From NCBI RefSeq assembly GCF_000380565.1, contig NZ_AQYJ01000022.1, positions 124,001-188,000 of the forward strand: a stretch of DNA of 64,000 nucleotides, read 5' to 3'. Under the pieces are notes generated by a model. That model saw nothing but the letters and a program-made list of their open reading frames with translations. It was not told the DNA's origin and did not search any database. Positions 35,660-44,405 of this stretch are shown here, one piece after another. A program made the translations under genes and the position numbers. The stretch is from Microbulbifer variabilis ATCC 700307 (GTDB taxonomy: Bacteria > Pseudomonadota > Gammaproteobacteria > Pseudomonadales > Cellvibrionaceae). How positions within the stretch are numbered: the first letter of the stretch is position 1; each line of letters starts with the position of its first letter.

Positions 35660-35674
35660 GCAAACGCTGTGCCA
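35660..35674 (-). promoter_or_regulatory. Sigma-54 (-24/-12) promoter of the ABC efflux gene run
   Basis: The minus strand reads TGGCAC-AGCGT-TTGCG, matching the sigma-54 consensus TGGCAC-N5-TTGCW at all but the last base, with invariant GG and GC correctly spaced. It lies 106 bp upstream of the adaptor start. A sigma-54 activator gene is in the same run, giving independent support. Confidence 0.8.
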
Positions 35675-35746
35675 ACTTTTTTATGTCTGTAACTTACTGA
35701 TATTTATTGATATTTTTCTTTTATGGGGATCTGCACAATCACAGGG

Positions 35747-35783
35747 GTGTCCGCTAAAAGTGTCCGCTGTCCGCCCTGTCCGG
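35747..35783. promoter_or_regulatory. Tandem GTGTCCGCT repeats, candidate activator-binding sites
   Basis: GTGTCCGCT at 35747-35755 and again at 35760-35768 (13-bp period), followed by GTCCGCC (35769-35775) and GTCCGGG (35778-35784). They lie 73-110 bp upstream of the sigma-54 promoter, the usual distance for an NtrC-type upstream activating sequence. A related inverted GCGGATAC occurs near 35830. Confidence 0.55.
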
Positions 35784-35942
35784 GAGATGGACCGGGCACT
35801 GTAAGCTGCATATTTCCGCCGGAAGAGGGGCGGATACCGAACTTTGCTTGCGGTTTCACGAGAGTGGTTGTCATGCGGGGGGACGGCGGTTTGTGGTAGA
35901 GTGCGCGGCCTTTTTTTGATCAATTCAAATTTATTTGCGTTT

Positions 35943-37448
35943 ATGTTCCTTCCATCGCTGCTCTCTTCGACCAAAGCCGACTGGTTCGGCAATATACGTC
36001 GCGACGTACTCGCCGGCCTGGTAGTGGCCCTGGCACTGATTCCCGAAGCCATCGCTTTCTCGATTATCGCGGGAGTTGATCCCCGAGTTGGCCTCTACGC
36101 CTCTTTCTGTATTGCTGTGGTCATTGCCTTTGTGGGCGGTCGGCCGGGGATGATTTCCGCCGCTACTGGCGCAATGGCCCTTCTGATGGTGACCCTGGTG
36201 AAGGAGCACGGACTGCAATATCTGCTCGCAGCCACATTGCTCACCGGGGTGTTGCAGATCATCGCTGGCTATCTGAAGCTGGGTAGTTTGATGAGCTTTG
36301 TCTCACGGGCGGTGGTCACGGGGTTTGTGAATGCCCTGGCGATCCTTATCTTCCTGGCGCAAATGCCCGAGTTGATTGGTGGTACCTGGGAGGTCTATGC
36401 CATGACAGCTGCGGGTCTGGGGGTCATTTACCTATTCCCCTATGTCCCGGTGATTGGTAAAGCTGTGCCTTCACCGCTGGTATGTATCCTGTTGCTGACG
36501 GCAGTGGCTGTCACCATGGGGATGGATATCCGTACCGTGGGGGATATGGGCGAGTTGCCGGATACTCTGCCTATTTTCCTCTGGCCCGAGGTTCCGCTGA
36601 ATTTCGAAACCCTACAGATTATTTTCCCCTACTCCGCTGGTCTGGCAGTGGTAGGTCTGCTGGAATCCCTGATGACAGCAACGATTGTGGACGACTTGAC
36701 CGATACTCCGAGTGATAAGAACCGCGAGTGTAAAGGTCAGGGGATCGCCAATATCGCGGCCGGCTCCCTGGGGGGGATGGCCGGTTGCGCCATGATTGGC
36801 CAGTCTGTCATCAATGTGAAGTCCGGTGGCCGAGGTCGGCTCTCAACTCTGGTAGCTGGCGTTGGCCTGCTGACCCTGGTGGTGTTTCTCAGTGACTGGG
36901 TTGCGGTAATTCCTATGGCAGCACTAGTTGCGGTCATGATTATGGTTTCCATAGGTACTTTTGACTGGAGTTCTATCCGCAACCTGAAACGCTACCCGCT
37001 CTCCACAAATTTGGTGATGTTGGCTACTGTGGTTGTGGTAGTGTGGACCCATAACCTGGCCTATGGTGTATTTGTTGGTGTGTTACTGGCCTCGCTGTTC
37101 TTTGCCAATAAGGTTAGCCACTTTATGTACGTGAGCAGCTCTCTCGAAGAAGCTCAGAGCCGCCGAACCTACAAGGTCATTGGACAGGTCTTCTTCAACT
37201 CCGCCGATAAGTTCATGGCCTCTTTCGATTTTAAGGAAGTGGTGGATACTGTAGTGATCGATCTCAATCGCGCGCATTTCTGGGATATTTCCGGAGTAAA
37301 TGCGCTGGACAAGGTGGTGCTCAAGTTCCGTCGTGAGGGTGCAGAAGTGGAGCTGGTAGGGTTGAACGAAGCTAGTGAAACCATCGTCGACCGGTTCGGC
37401 GTACACGATAAGCCCGAGGAAATTGAGCGGGTTCTTGGAGGACATTGA
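35943..37448 (+). CDS. SulP-family anion transporter with STAS domain
   Basis: 501 residues from the ATG at 35943. About 10-12 membrane helices start at [25 protein letters not shown], the typical SulP first-repeat motif, and [17 protein letters not shown] is the second conserved loop. A cytoplasmic STAS domain occupies about 390-495 ([22 protein letters not shown]). The substrate could be sulfate, bicarbonate or another anion; relatives in marine bacteria include bicarbonate transporters. Its stop codon overlaps the start of the universal stress protein gene, implying coupled expression. The intergenic DNA upstream is shared with the divergent sigma-54 promoter. Confidence 0.9.
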   Translation: MFLPSLLSSTKADWFGNIRRDVLAGLVVALALIPEAIAFSIIAGVDPRVGLYASFCIAVVIAFVGGRPGMISAATGAMALLMVTLVKEHGLQYLLAATLLTGVLQIIAGYLKLGSLMSFVSRAVVTGFVNALAILIFLAQMPELIGGTWEVYAMTAAGLGVIYLFPYVPVIGKAVPSPLVCILLLTAVAVTMGMDIRTVGDMGELPDTLPIFLWPEVPLNFETLQIIFPYSAGLAVVGLLESLMTATIVDDLTDTPSDKNRECKGQGIANIAAGSLGGMAGCAMIGQSVINVKSGGRGRLSTLVAGVGLLTLVVFLSDWVAVIPMAALVAVMIMVSIGTFDWSSIRNLKRYPLSTNLVMLATVVVVVWTHNLAYGVFVGVLLASLFFANKVSHFMYVSSSLEEAQSRRTYKVIGQVFFNSADKFMASFDFKEVVDTVVIDLNRAHFWDISGVNALDKVVLKFRREGAEVELVGLNEASETIVDRFGVHDKPEEIERVLGGH

Positions 37449-38350
37449 TGGCCGTAAGCAGCAGCGAAAATAACAATAAAGAGACACATAATGGTGGGTC
37501 TTTACCAGTGGTACTTTCCTGTATTGATGGTTCCCAATACACCGGCGCCGTCTGTGATTACTCCGCTTGGCTGGCTGCCAAGCTGGACGCACCGCTAAAG
37601 CTGTTGCATAACATTGAGCGCAGTAGTGTACCTGCGGTCACCGATTTTACCGGCAGTATCGGCTTAGGCAGCCAGGAAGAGCTGCTGGAAGAACTGACGG
37701 CGCTTGAGCAACAGCGTGCGCAATTGCTGGTGAAGCAGGGCAAGCTCATGCTGCAGGCGGCACGAAATCGCGCTGAGGATGCCGGCGTTGGACAGGTCAT
37801 TACCTGCCAGCGCCACGACACCCTGACAGAATCTGTGGTGGAGCTGGAAGACTGCATTCGTGTTCTGGTACTCGGTATTCGCGGTGAGGAGCATGGCGAG
37901 TCAGAGCAGGGGCTGGGCGCACAGTTGGAAACTGTAGTCCGCTCCCTGCACAAACCGATACTGGTGGTTAATCGGGAATTTCAGCAGCCGCAGAGGATTA
38001 TGCTTGCCTATGACGGTAGTGAGGCGGCGTGCAAGGCCCTGGGCCTGATAGCTGGTAGCCCGCTGTTCCGCGACCTGTCCTGCCACCTGGTAAATGTAGG
38101 ACCGGCGCAAGTGGCGGAAAAGCTGTTAGCTGAGGCCAGTGCCGAATTGGACAAGGCCGGCCTCGCAGTAACGGCCAGTAATCTGGAGGGTAATACAGTT
38201 GAGGCCTTGATCACCTATCAGGAGGAGCACCAGATTGACCTCACTGTGATGGGGGCGTTCAGTCACAATCGTCTGCGCGATTTGTTGATGGGCAGTATCA
38301 CAGCGAAGATGCTACTCAAGACCCGCCAGCCTCTGCTGCTATTGCGATAA
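37448..38350 (+). CDS. Tandem-domain universal stress protein
   Basis: 300 residues from the ATG at 37448, which overlaps the SulP stop (TGATG). Two UspA domains are fused: the first at about 20-160 (VVLSCIDGSQYTGAVCDYSAWLA), the second at about 175-300 (RIMLAYDGSEAACKAL, ending GAFSHNRLRDLLMGSITAKML). The end motif approximates the Usp ATP-binding G-x2-G-x9-G-S pattern, with the second glycine missing. A SulP-Usp pair suggests the Usp modulates anion transport, which is inference from coupling only. Confidence 0.88.
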   Translation: MAVSSSENNNKETHNGGSLPVVLSCIDGSQYTGAVCDYSAWLAAKLDAPLKLLHNIERSSVPAVTDFTGSIGLGSQEELLEELTALEQQRAQLLVKQGKLMLQAARNRAEDAGVGQVITCQRHDTLTESVVELEDCIRVLVLGIRGEEHGESEQGLGAQLETVVRSLHKPILVVNREFQQPQRIMLAYDGSEAACKALGLIAGSPLFRDLSCHLVNVGPAQVAEKLLAEASAELDKAGLAVTASNLEGNTVEALITYQEEHQIDLTVMGAFSHNRLRDLLMGSITAKMLLKTRQPLLLLR

Positions 38351-38355
38351 CTTTC

Positions 38356-40038
38356 CTAGAGCGCGAGTACTGCGTCCCGGGGGCTGACAAACCAACGCAA
38401 AGCCTCCGCATCCTCGGGAAGCGGTAGATCGTAGAATTTTGCATTGCGTGGTTTGCGGCAAAGCTCCCGCTCGGCAATGGCCAGGTACTCCTCTAGAGGA
38501 AGTAATGACACCTCCTGCTCGCTTTTACTGGAAGGGCAATTGCTGAAGTTCAATTGCGCCAGGCTGGCTGCGGACTCTGGTTTTTTGCCTTGATAGCGCC
38601 AGACTCCCTGATCCTGGTCGAAATAATAATACGGCAGTAGTCTCCAGCCGTGGCGCGCTACCAGAGCCACGGCTTCAAGCAGATATTCGAATACTGTCTC
38701 ACTGATGAAGTAATTGAAATTCAGGCGTACCCAGCCCGGACGCATTAATTTTTGCCCTTTGAGTATCTGTCCCTCCAGCGCCCGGCTATAGGCCATATCG
38801 ATATCCAGAAGGGTATGCCCATAGGGGCCTGCGCAGGAACAGCCACCGCGGGCCTGGATTCCGAAAAGGTCATTGAGTAGTGCTACTACAAAGCCGTAGT
38901 GCAAATCCTTCCCGCGCCATTTGATGCGCAGCGAGACAATTGAAAGACGCGGTATATCAAGGCTACCGAGAACCTCGATGTTCTCTTCCTTTGACCAGCG
39001 CTCGAGAGCATGGCCGATCAGCCGCTTCTCCCTCTGGGTTATTTCATTGATACCCACAGTTTGCTGGAGTTTAAAGACCATGCCTGCGCGAATGGACTCG
39101 ACTATCGCCGGGGTGCCGCCTTCCTCGCTGCGCTCCGGGTCTTCGAGGTAACGGTGATCCTCAGGAGTGACATAGAGCACCGTGCCACCGCCGGGTGCTG
39201 CAGGGACGGCGTTTTGCAGTAGCTGCTCTTTCACCACCAGAATTCCTGGAGTGCCGGGGCCACCGACAAATTTATGCGGAGAGATAAATACAGCGTCTTT
39301 TGAACTATCGCCCCGGGGGTCTTGCTCACCGCGCACATCAATTGCCATATAGGGGGCGGCCGCGGCGTAGTCCCAGAAAGACAGGGCACCGTACTGGTGA
39401 AGTAGGCGGGTGACAGCTTCTACTTCGGTCACGATGCCGGTGACATTAGAGGCGGCGGAAAAGCTGCCGATCCGCAGGGGGCGGTCAGCGTACGCACGCA
39501 GCTGATTTTCGAGCGTATCAAGATCCAATGTGCCGGTGCTATTCAACGGAATAGACACTAGTTCGGCAATGCTTTCCCGCCAGGGCAATTCATTGGAGTG
39601 GTGTTCATAGGGCCCAATAAATACGACAGGACGCTGGCTGGCAGAAATACTGTCACTGAAGCGACGCTGCAGGTTCAAGTCCACCGGAGGACGCAACTTT
39701 AGAATATCGATCAGCTTGTTAATGGCGGCAGTGGCACCGGAGCCACAGAATATGATTTTGTGCTCCTCGCTCCCGTTGACTGCACGCCGGATCTCTTTCC
39801 TCGCCTCCTCTCTGAATCCTGTGGTTTGAGCACCGGTGTAAGACGTTTCGCTATGGGTGTTGGCATAGTAAGGCAACACCTTTTGGCGAATAGAGTCTTC
39901 GATGAAAGATAGTGAGCGGCCGGATGCAGTGTAATCAGCGTACACCAGTGGTCGCTGTCCGAAGGGGGTGGCAATGGGCTGCATATCGCCAATAACTGAG
40001 TCACGGATGTATTTGATGAGAGCTGTCACGAGTTCCAT
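38356..40038 (-). CDS. Class V aminotransferase-fold PLP enzyme
   Basis: 560 residues, longer than typical cysteine desulfurases (about 400). The fold-type I core is clear: YADYTASGRSLSFIE at the start, a Gly-rich PLP loop (CGSGATAAINKL), and the Schiff-base Lys in FISPHKFVGGPGTPG. RGGCSCAGPYG may be a desulfurase-like active loop with Cys. The extra C-terminal ~120 residues have no recognised domain. The substrate is unknown; cysteine desulfurase or another class V activity is possible. It is transcribed divergently from an Lrp/AsnC-type regulator. Confidence 0.8.
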   Translation of the reverse strand: MELVTALIKYIRDSVIGDMQPIATPFGQRPLVYADYTASGRSLSFIEDSIRQKVLPYYANTHSETSYTGAQTTGFREEARKEIRRAVNGSEEHKIIFCGSGATAAINKLIDILKLRPPVDLNLQRRFSDSISASQRPVVFIGPYEHHSNELPWRESIAELVSIPLNSTGTLDLDTLENQLRAYADRPLRIGSFSAASNVTGIVTEVEAVTRLLHQYGALSFWDYAAAAPYMAIDVRGEQDPRGDSSKDAVFISPHKFVGGPGTPGILVVKEQLLQNAVPAAPGGGTVLYVTPEDHRYLEDPERSEEGGTPAIVESIRAGMVFKLQQTVGINEITQREKRLIGHALERWSKEENIEVLGSLDIPRLSIVSLRIKWRGKDLHYGFVVALLNDLFGIQARGGCSCAGPYGHTLLDIDMAYSRALEGQILKGQKLMRPGWVRLNFNYFISETVFEYLLEAVALVARHGWRLLPYYYFDQDQGVWRYQGKKPESAASLAQLNFSNCPSSKSEQEVSLLPLEEYLAIAERELCRKPRNAKFYDLPLPEDAEALRWFVSPRDAVLAL

Positions 40039-40079
40039 TTCCTGTATTTTTCATGGAAATTACTCTAGTGCTTTAACAC

Positions 40080-40131
40080 CGAAACAATGTCCCTGTTTGT
40101 CTTTTTTAATTGGTAAATTTCGAAACATTGT
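40080..40131. promoter_or_regulatory. Pair of direct repeats, candidate Lrp/AsnC sites
   Basis: CGAAACAATGT (40080-40090) and CGAAACATTGT (40121-40131) differ at one base and are 41 bp apart, close to four helical turns. They lie in the 187-bp region between the divergent PLP enzyme and regulator genes. Confidence 0.5.
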
Positions 40132-40225
40132 GCCGTTTTATTTTATTTTTAGGTACGTTAATACTTTAAAAAGGTATGGTGGAAACACTGGTAATTATTA
40201 TGAATGTTTTAAAGGAGGGGCTTTA

Positions 40226-40702
40226 ATGGCGGCGCGGCTAAACAGGCAAGACAAACAAATTCTGGAGCTGTTACAGGGGGATGCGACGCTGTCTGTTGGG
40301 GAAATTGCTGAGCGAGTGGGTGTGTCAAAATCCGCTTGCTGGAGGCGCATTCACAAGATGGAAGAGGAAGGGATTATCGCTGATAGAGTGACCTTGCTAA
40401 ACCAGCATAAGTTAAATTTGCCCCTGACTGTATATATCTCTATCCGTACCAACCAACACAATGACCAGTGGGCAGCCCAGTTTGCCGAATTGGTGCAGGG
40501 GGTTGCTGAGATTCTGGAGGTACACCGGATGAGTGGGGATCTGGATTACCTGATCAAGGCGGTGGTGACCGATATGCCTGGTTACGACCGCCTGTATAAA
40601 GAACTAATTAAGGCCGACCTATTTGATGTCAGTTCCAGCTTCGTAATGGAGACCATGAAACAGACGACCCGTTTACCTCTCACATACGCTGTTGATAAGT
40701 AA
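40226..40702 (+). CDS. Lrp/AsnC-family transcriptional regulator
   Basis: 158 residues. The ATG at 40226 follows a very strong AAAGGAGGGG. The N-terminal winged helix-turn-helix is NRQDKQILELLQGDATLSVG and EIAERVGVSKSACWRRIHKM. The C-terminal RAM/AsnC ligand domain includes RMSGDLDYLIKAVVTDMPGYDRLYK. Such regulators sense amino acids and form octamers. The divergent PLP enzyme is the probable target. The name ybaO/decR-like might apply by similarity but is not certain. Confidence 0.92.
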   Translation: MAARLNRQDKQILELLQGDATLSVGEIAERVGVSKSACWRRIHKMEEEGIIADRVTLLNQHKLNLPLTVYISIRTNQHNDQWAAQFAELVQGVAEILEVHRMSGDLDYLIKAVVTDMPGYDRLYKELIKADLFDVSSSFVMETMKQTTRLPLTYAVDK

Positions 40703-40705
40703 GCT

Positions 40706-41416
40706 TCAGTGGCTGTGGCGCTTGCGTAACCATTGGCGGAGTTTTGCCTCGCCAAGAGCCCTGTCTCCATGTGGTACTTTGAGGCTATTGCGGATTTCCC
40801 GCCAGGCATTGGAGTTGAGCCAGAGATTCAAGGCCAGTACGACCAGCATCACCAGGATGGAGCCCAGCCCCGCCAGCAGCATGTCCTTTTGCGCGTCCCA
40901 GATATCGCCCTGGGAGCCGAGGAACGCGATTCCCAGCTCCGGAGAAACTGTCCGTGCTGCCAACCATTCAATAATTTCGTAAATAGAAGAGAGGGCAAAC
41001 GTCACATCTACTGGGAAGAAGTAGGCCCAGAATCCACGCAGACCAGCCAGGCGTATTAATATTTCCCGCACTGGGTAGGCGAGCAGCAACCCAAAACTAA
41101 AGTGCACCAGGCGATCGTACATATTGCGCTCGGCGCCAAGCCATTCCTGCAGAGTGTAACCAAAGGGCACTTCTGCATAGGTGTAGTGGGAGCCAAACAC
41201 ATGCAGGCACATAAACACGGTGATCAGCGTATAAGAGACGTTGGAGAGCGGGAGCATACGTATGCTGATCAAAATTACCGGCAGCGCCGCAAAGACCAGG
41301 TAATTTTCTAATAACCAGTCATCCGGATGCAGCGGCTGCCAGGCTGACCAGCCCCATGCGACTGAGAAAATAGCCAGTAATAACAGGCGGTACCAGTGTT
41401 TTCGAATAGCGGACAT
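40706..41416 (-). CDS. YjdF-like inner-membrane protein (DUF2238)
   Basis: 236 residues from the ATG at 41416; a TTG start at 41491 would extend it by 25 residues and is less likely. It has about six membrane helices. The conserved motifs HVFGSHYTYAEVPFG, YDRLVHFSFGLLLAYPVRE, SIYEIIEWLAA and GSQGDIWDAQKDMLLAGLGS are those of the DUF2238/YjdF family. Function is unknown; conserved His, Asp and Glu residues in the membrane suggest metal or proton handling. The stop lies 3 bp from the convergent regulator gene. Confidence 0.85.
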   Translation of the reverse strand: MSAIRKHWYRLLLLAIFSVAWGWSAWQPLHPDDWLLENYLVFAALPVILISIRMLPLSNVSYTLITVFMCLHVFGSHYTYAEVPFGYTLQEWLGAERNMYDRLVHFSFGLLLAYPVREILIRLAGLRGFWAYFFPVDVTFALSSIYEIIEWLAARTVSPELGIAFLGSQGDIWDAQKDMLLAGLGSILVMLVVLALNLWLNSNAWREIRNSLKVPHGDRALGEAKLRQWLRKRHSH

Positions 41417-41511
41417 AACTGTAAAACCCACTGCAAAAAAAGTATATCTGCGCCAGGATACACCATTGACCGCCGTTGTGGATTGGGCCAAATGCCCCCT
41501 GGTATGAATAG

Positions 41512-42084
41512 CTAATGCAGGGCCGGCCGGTAGGGAAGGGCGGCAATAATCCTGGCTTCCTCATTCAGCAAATGGGCAAGGCGACTCTCCACCGCCTCAC
41601 GGGGGAAATACTCCAAGGCCAACTCAACAAACAGTTCATGGTGGCGGGCCTCACTTTCTGTAATGACCTTATAGAAAGTTTGTAATGATCCCGCTGGAAG
41701 GGCCTCAGCGACCAAACCAAAACGCTCACAGCCTCGCGCTTCAATAATTGCTGCGGTGAGCAGGCGGTCTATCAGGTACTCTTCCGGACCGCGGCGAATC
41801 AGCTTGCGCAGGGCATGAATATAGGGATCTTTCTCATCTGGTGCCTGATAGATCCCCCGCTCATGCATAATCCTGATCACTTGGCGGAAATGGTTCATCT
41901 CCTCTAAAGCCAGATTCACCATGGCCTCGACCAGTAGAGGTTTATCGGGATAGTGAGAGAACATGGACACTGCCATACCAGAGGCTTTCTTTTCCGCTGC
42001 GGCATGATCCTGCAGGAAGCGGTTAAAGTCACTGAGAACGACTTGGGCCCAGTCTTTCGGGGTCTTGTAATACAGTTGGAACAT
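41512..42084 (-). CDS. miaE: tRNA-(ms2io6A)-hydroxylase MiaE-like
   Basis: 190 residues. A ferritin-like four-helix di-iron fold is suggested by the carboxylate/His motifs EKKASGMA, LALEEMNHFRQV, EARGCERF and ESEARHHELFVE, which supply the diiron ligands. MiaE hydroxylates ms2i6A at position 37 of tRNAs, using O2. The length matches the shorter Pseudomonas-type MiaE. The ATG at 42084 is weakly supported by upstream sequence but begins at the conserved N-terminus. Confidence 0.88.
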   Translation of the reverse strand: MFQLYYKTPKDWAQVVLSDFNRFLQDHAAAEKKASGMAVSMFSHYPDKPLLVEAMVNLALEEMNHFRQVIRIMHERGIYQAPDEKDPYIHALRKLIRRGPEEYLIDRLLTAAIIEARGCERFGLVAEALPAGSLQTFYKVITESEARHHELFVELALEYFPREAVESRLAHLLNEEARIIAALPYRPALH

Positions 42085-42161
42085 GGTGAATGGCGGTGAC
42101 GCAAAAACGCCATTATACCGCCATCGATAGGATTGACCTGCTGGCCCTGTTGAAAAAGGTT

Positions 42162-42590
42162 TTAGCTCGCCAGGCGGCGTTCGCGTACTTCCCGATCGCG
42201 CTGAGTAGCAATTCGCGCCTGCTCCAGGGACATGCCGGCTTTAGCATGGGGGGTTGGCCTGCCATTAGCACCCAAAGCTACGAAGACTATTTGCTCGACT
42301 TGCACAATCAACTCCTGGCTCTGCTTGTTGCGAACCTCACAGTGCACGGTGAGTGAACTCTGGCCAATGCCGATCACTTCAAACCCAAACTCTACTACGT
42401 CTCCGCAGCAGGCTGGGCTGACAAAATCGATCTCTGACATTAGCTTGGTTACCAGCATTGGTGTACCCATCTGACAGCCGGCAAAAATGGCAGCCTCTTC
42501 ATCAATCCAGGCGAGTAACTGGCCGCCAAACAGGCGCTGGGCGGGGTTCAGGTCGCCGGGCTTTACACAGTGACGCGAATAGTATTTCAC
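42162..42590 (-). CDS. Acyl-CoA thioesterase, hotdog fold (YciA-like)
   Basis: 142 residues from a GTG at 42590 with AGGAAGG upstream. The frame is open further upstream to 42734, but the extra residues look unrelated. The hotdog family motif is PGDLNPAQRLFGGQLLAWIDEEAAIFA, where the Asn and the following Gly-Gly-Gln helix belong to the active region, then IDFVSPACCGDVVEF. Such enzymes hydrolyse acyl-CoAs. The ERRLAS end is charged and short. It is transcribed toward miaE with a 77-bp gap. Confidence 0.82.
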   Translation of the reverse strand: MKYYSRHCVKPGDLNPAQRLFGGQLLAWIDEEAAIFAGCQMGTPMLVTKLMSEIDFVSPACCGDVVEFGFEVIGIGQSSLTVHCEVRNKQSQELIVQVEQIVFVALGANGRPTPHAKAGMSLEQARIATQRDREVRERRLAS

Positions 42591-43075
42591 ACTGACCTTC
42601 CTAACTAACTGTGGAATGAACAATTGGTGAGCTACTGGTGGCGAATTTGCCAGAAGTAATCCTCGGCAAATTTCGCAACAGAGATTAAATCGATACTCAC
42701 ATAGGGAGTTACTGCATACAGCGTGCCAAGGCAAAAAAAGTGTAGCCGAGGAAAAAGGTTGTAAAGAGTGTCACGGAGTTTAAGGCAAGCACATATTTGG
42801 CGCGATTAGGCACCTGAGAGCACATAAATAGTGCGATAAGTCACAATAGATGGGTTTGGTGGCTGCTTTGGCCGCTGGGTGGGATATTCTGGACAATCTG
42901 CTCGCCAGCCTGGAAATGTCGCTATGGGACTCACCAGCCACAACCAGTAGAATGGCCGGGAATATGTCCCAAGTGTCTTTATTCTTGGGGCCGTCAGTGT
43001 TTTCCCGATGCGCTGTAAGCGTATCTGTGATCACATAACCACGATTCCCCAAGTGCAAAGGGAGAGACAGTAAGG
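42591..43075. other. Intergenic region upstream of fabV
   Basis: 485 bp. A hairpin GCGAATTTGCC/GGCAAATTTCGC spans 42641-42676. A TGTGATCACA palindrome is at 43026-43035, about 40 bp before fabV. Short frames on both strands (42780-43058 minus; 42850-43038 plus) lack ribosome-binding sites and family similarity and were not called. Confidence 0.45.
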
Positions 43076-44254
43076 ATGATCATCCAGCCGAAAGTACGCG
43101 GATTTATTTGTACCAATGCCCACCCGCAGGGCTGTGCAGCCAATGTGCGTGAACAGATTGAGTACATCAAGTCTCAGCCAGCAATTGAGAATGGCCCCAA
43201 GCGGGTTCTGGTTGTAGGTGCCTCCACCGGTTACGGCCTCGCTTCGCGTATCACTGCCGCTTTTGGTTGTGGCGCCAAGACCCTGGGGGTGTTCTTTGAG
43301 AAGCCACCCACAGAAAAGCGCACCGCTTCTGCCGGTTATTACAACTCGGCTGCGTTCGAGGACGAAGCGTATAAGGCGGGCCTGTACGCCAAGAGTATTA
43401 ATGGGGATGCCTTCTCTGATGAGGTGAAGGCCCAGGCGATTCAGATGATTCAAGAGGATCTGGGGCAGGTAGACCTGGTGGTCTACAGCTTGGCATCTCC
43501 GCGTCGTACCGACCCCAAGACTGGTGAACTTTACAGTTCTGTATTGAAGCCGATCGGTGAGTCTTACACCGCCAGGAACCTCAATACCGACAAGCTGGAA
43601 ATCTCGGACATCACAGTTGATCCTGCCAGTGAGGAAGAGATTTCCAATACCGTGAAGGTTATGGGCGGTGAGGATTGGGAACTGTGGATGCAGGCTTTAG
43701 GCGATGCCGGCGTATTGTCAGATACCTGCAAGACAGTTGCTTACACCTATATCGGTGAAAAGTTAACTTGGCCTATTTACGGTCATGCGACTATTGGTAA
43801 GGCGAAGGAGGACCTGGATCGGGCGGCCAGAGCCATTACTGAAAGTGGTCAGGCGGCGGCAAATGTCGCGGTACTGAAAGCACTGGTCACTCAGTCGAGC
43901 TCTGCAATTCCAGTGATGCCACTATATATCTCCCTGGTCTACAAGGTGATGAAAGAAGAGGGCACCCACGAAGGCTGTATCGAGCAGTTGTACCGCTTGT
44001 ATACCGAGGGTCTGTACACCGATAGCCCGCGCCTCGATAGTGATAACCGCCTGCGTATGGATGACAAGGAGTTGCGCGAGGAGACCCAGGCTAAGATTGA
44101 AAAATTGTGGCCAGAGGTGACCAAAGAAAATCTTTTTGAGTTGACTGATTACAAAGGTTATCAGGCCGATTTTCTCAAGCTGTTTGGTTTTGGCGTAACC
44201 GGTGTTGATTACGACGCAGACACCAGCCCACAGGTAGAAGCTGAATTCAGCTGA
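43076..44254 (+). CDS. fabV: Enoyl-[acyl-carrier-protein] reductase FabV
   Basis: 392 residues, the normal FabV length. It reduces enoyl-ACP with NADH in the last step of fatty-acid elongation. The start [20 protein letters not shown] is diagnostic. The NADH-binding [11 protein letters not shown] is at about 48-58, and the catalytic Tyr-x8-Lys is at about 235-244 ([10 protein letters not shown]). FabV isozymes are intrinsically less sensitive to triclosan than FabI. It is a single gene preceded by AAGGATG and followed by a hairpin without a T-run. Confidence 0.96.
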   Translation: MIIQPKVRGFICTNAHPQGCAANVREQIEYIKSQPAIENGPKRVLVVGASTGYGLASRITAAFGCGAKTLGVFFEKPPTEKRTASAGYYNSAAFEDEAYKAGLYAKSINGDAFSDEVKAQAIQMIQEDLGQVDLVVYSLASPRRTDPKTGELYSSVLKPIGESYTARNLNTDKLEISDITVDPASEEEISNTVKVMGGEDWELWMQALGDAGVLSDTCKTVAYTYIGEKLTWPIYGHATIGKAKEDLDRAARAITESGQAAANVAVLKALVTQSSSAIPVMPLYISLVYKVMKEEGTHEGCIEQLYRLYTEGLYTDSPRLDSDNRLRMDDKELREETQAKIEKLWPEVTKENLFELTDYKGYQADFLKLFGFGVTGVDYDADTSPQVEAEFS

Positions 44255-44293
44255 TCACGCTGAACCAGTCCCGACTGCAATTTTGCATTCTAG

Positions 44294-44316
44294 AAGGAGC
44301 GGCATGGCCGCTCCTT
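44294..44316 (+). terminator. Hairpin after fabV
   Basis: AAGGAGCGGC-ATG-GCCGCTCCTT, a perfect 10-bp stem 40 bp after fabV. Only two T follow, so it may work as an mRNA end-protecting hairpin or a weak terminator. Confidence 0.55.
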
Positions 44317-44405
44317 GATCCAACCCCACCCAGGTCTTCTATCTACTCTCTCAAGTCCCAAAACGGCATAATTCCTGTTTCGCCTTTTTGTGGAGAGAGG
44401 ACGCC

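Noticed and set aside
43026..43035. TGTGATCACA palindrome upstream of fabV as a CRP-like site
   Set aside because: Only 5-bp arms with no spacer; dozens are expected by chance in 64 kb.
42850..43038. 62-codon plus-strand frame upstream of fabV
   Set aside because: No ribosome-binding site, no family resemblance, and the region looks non-coding.
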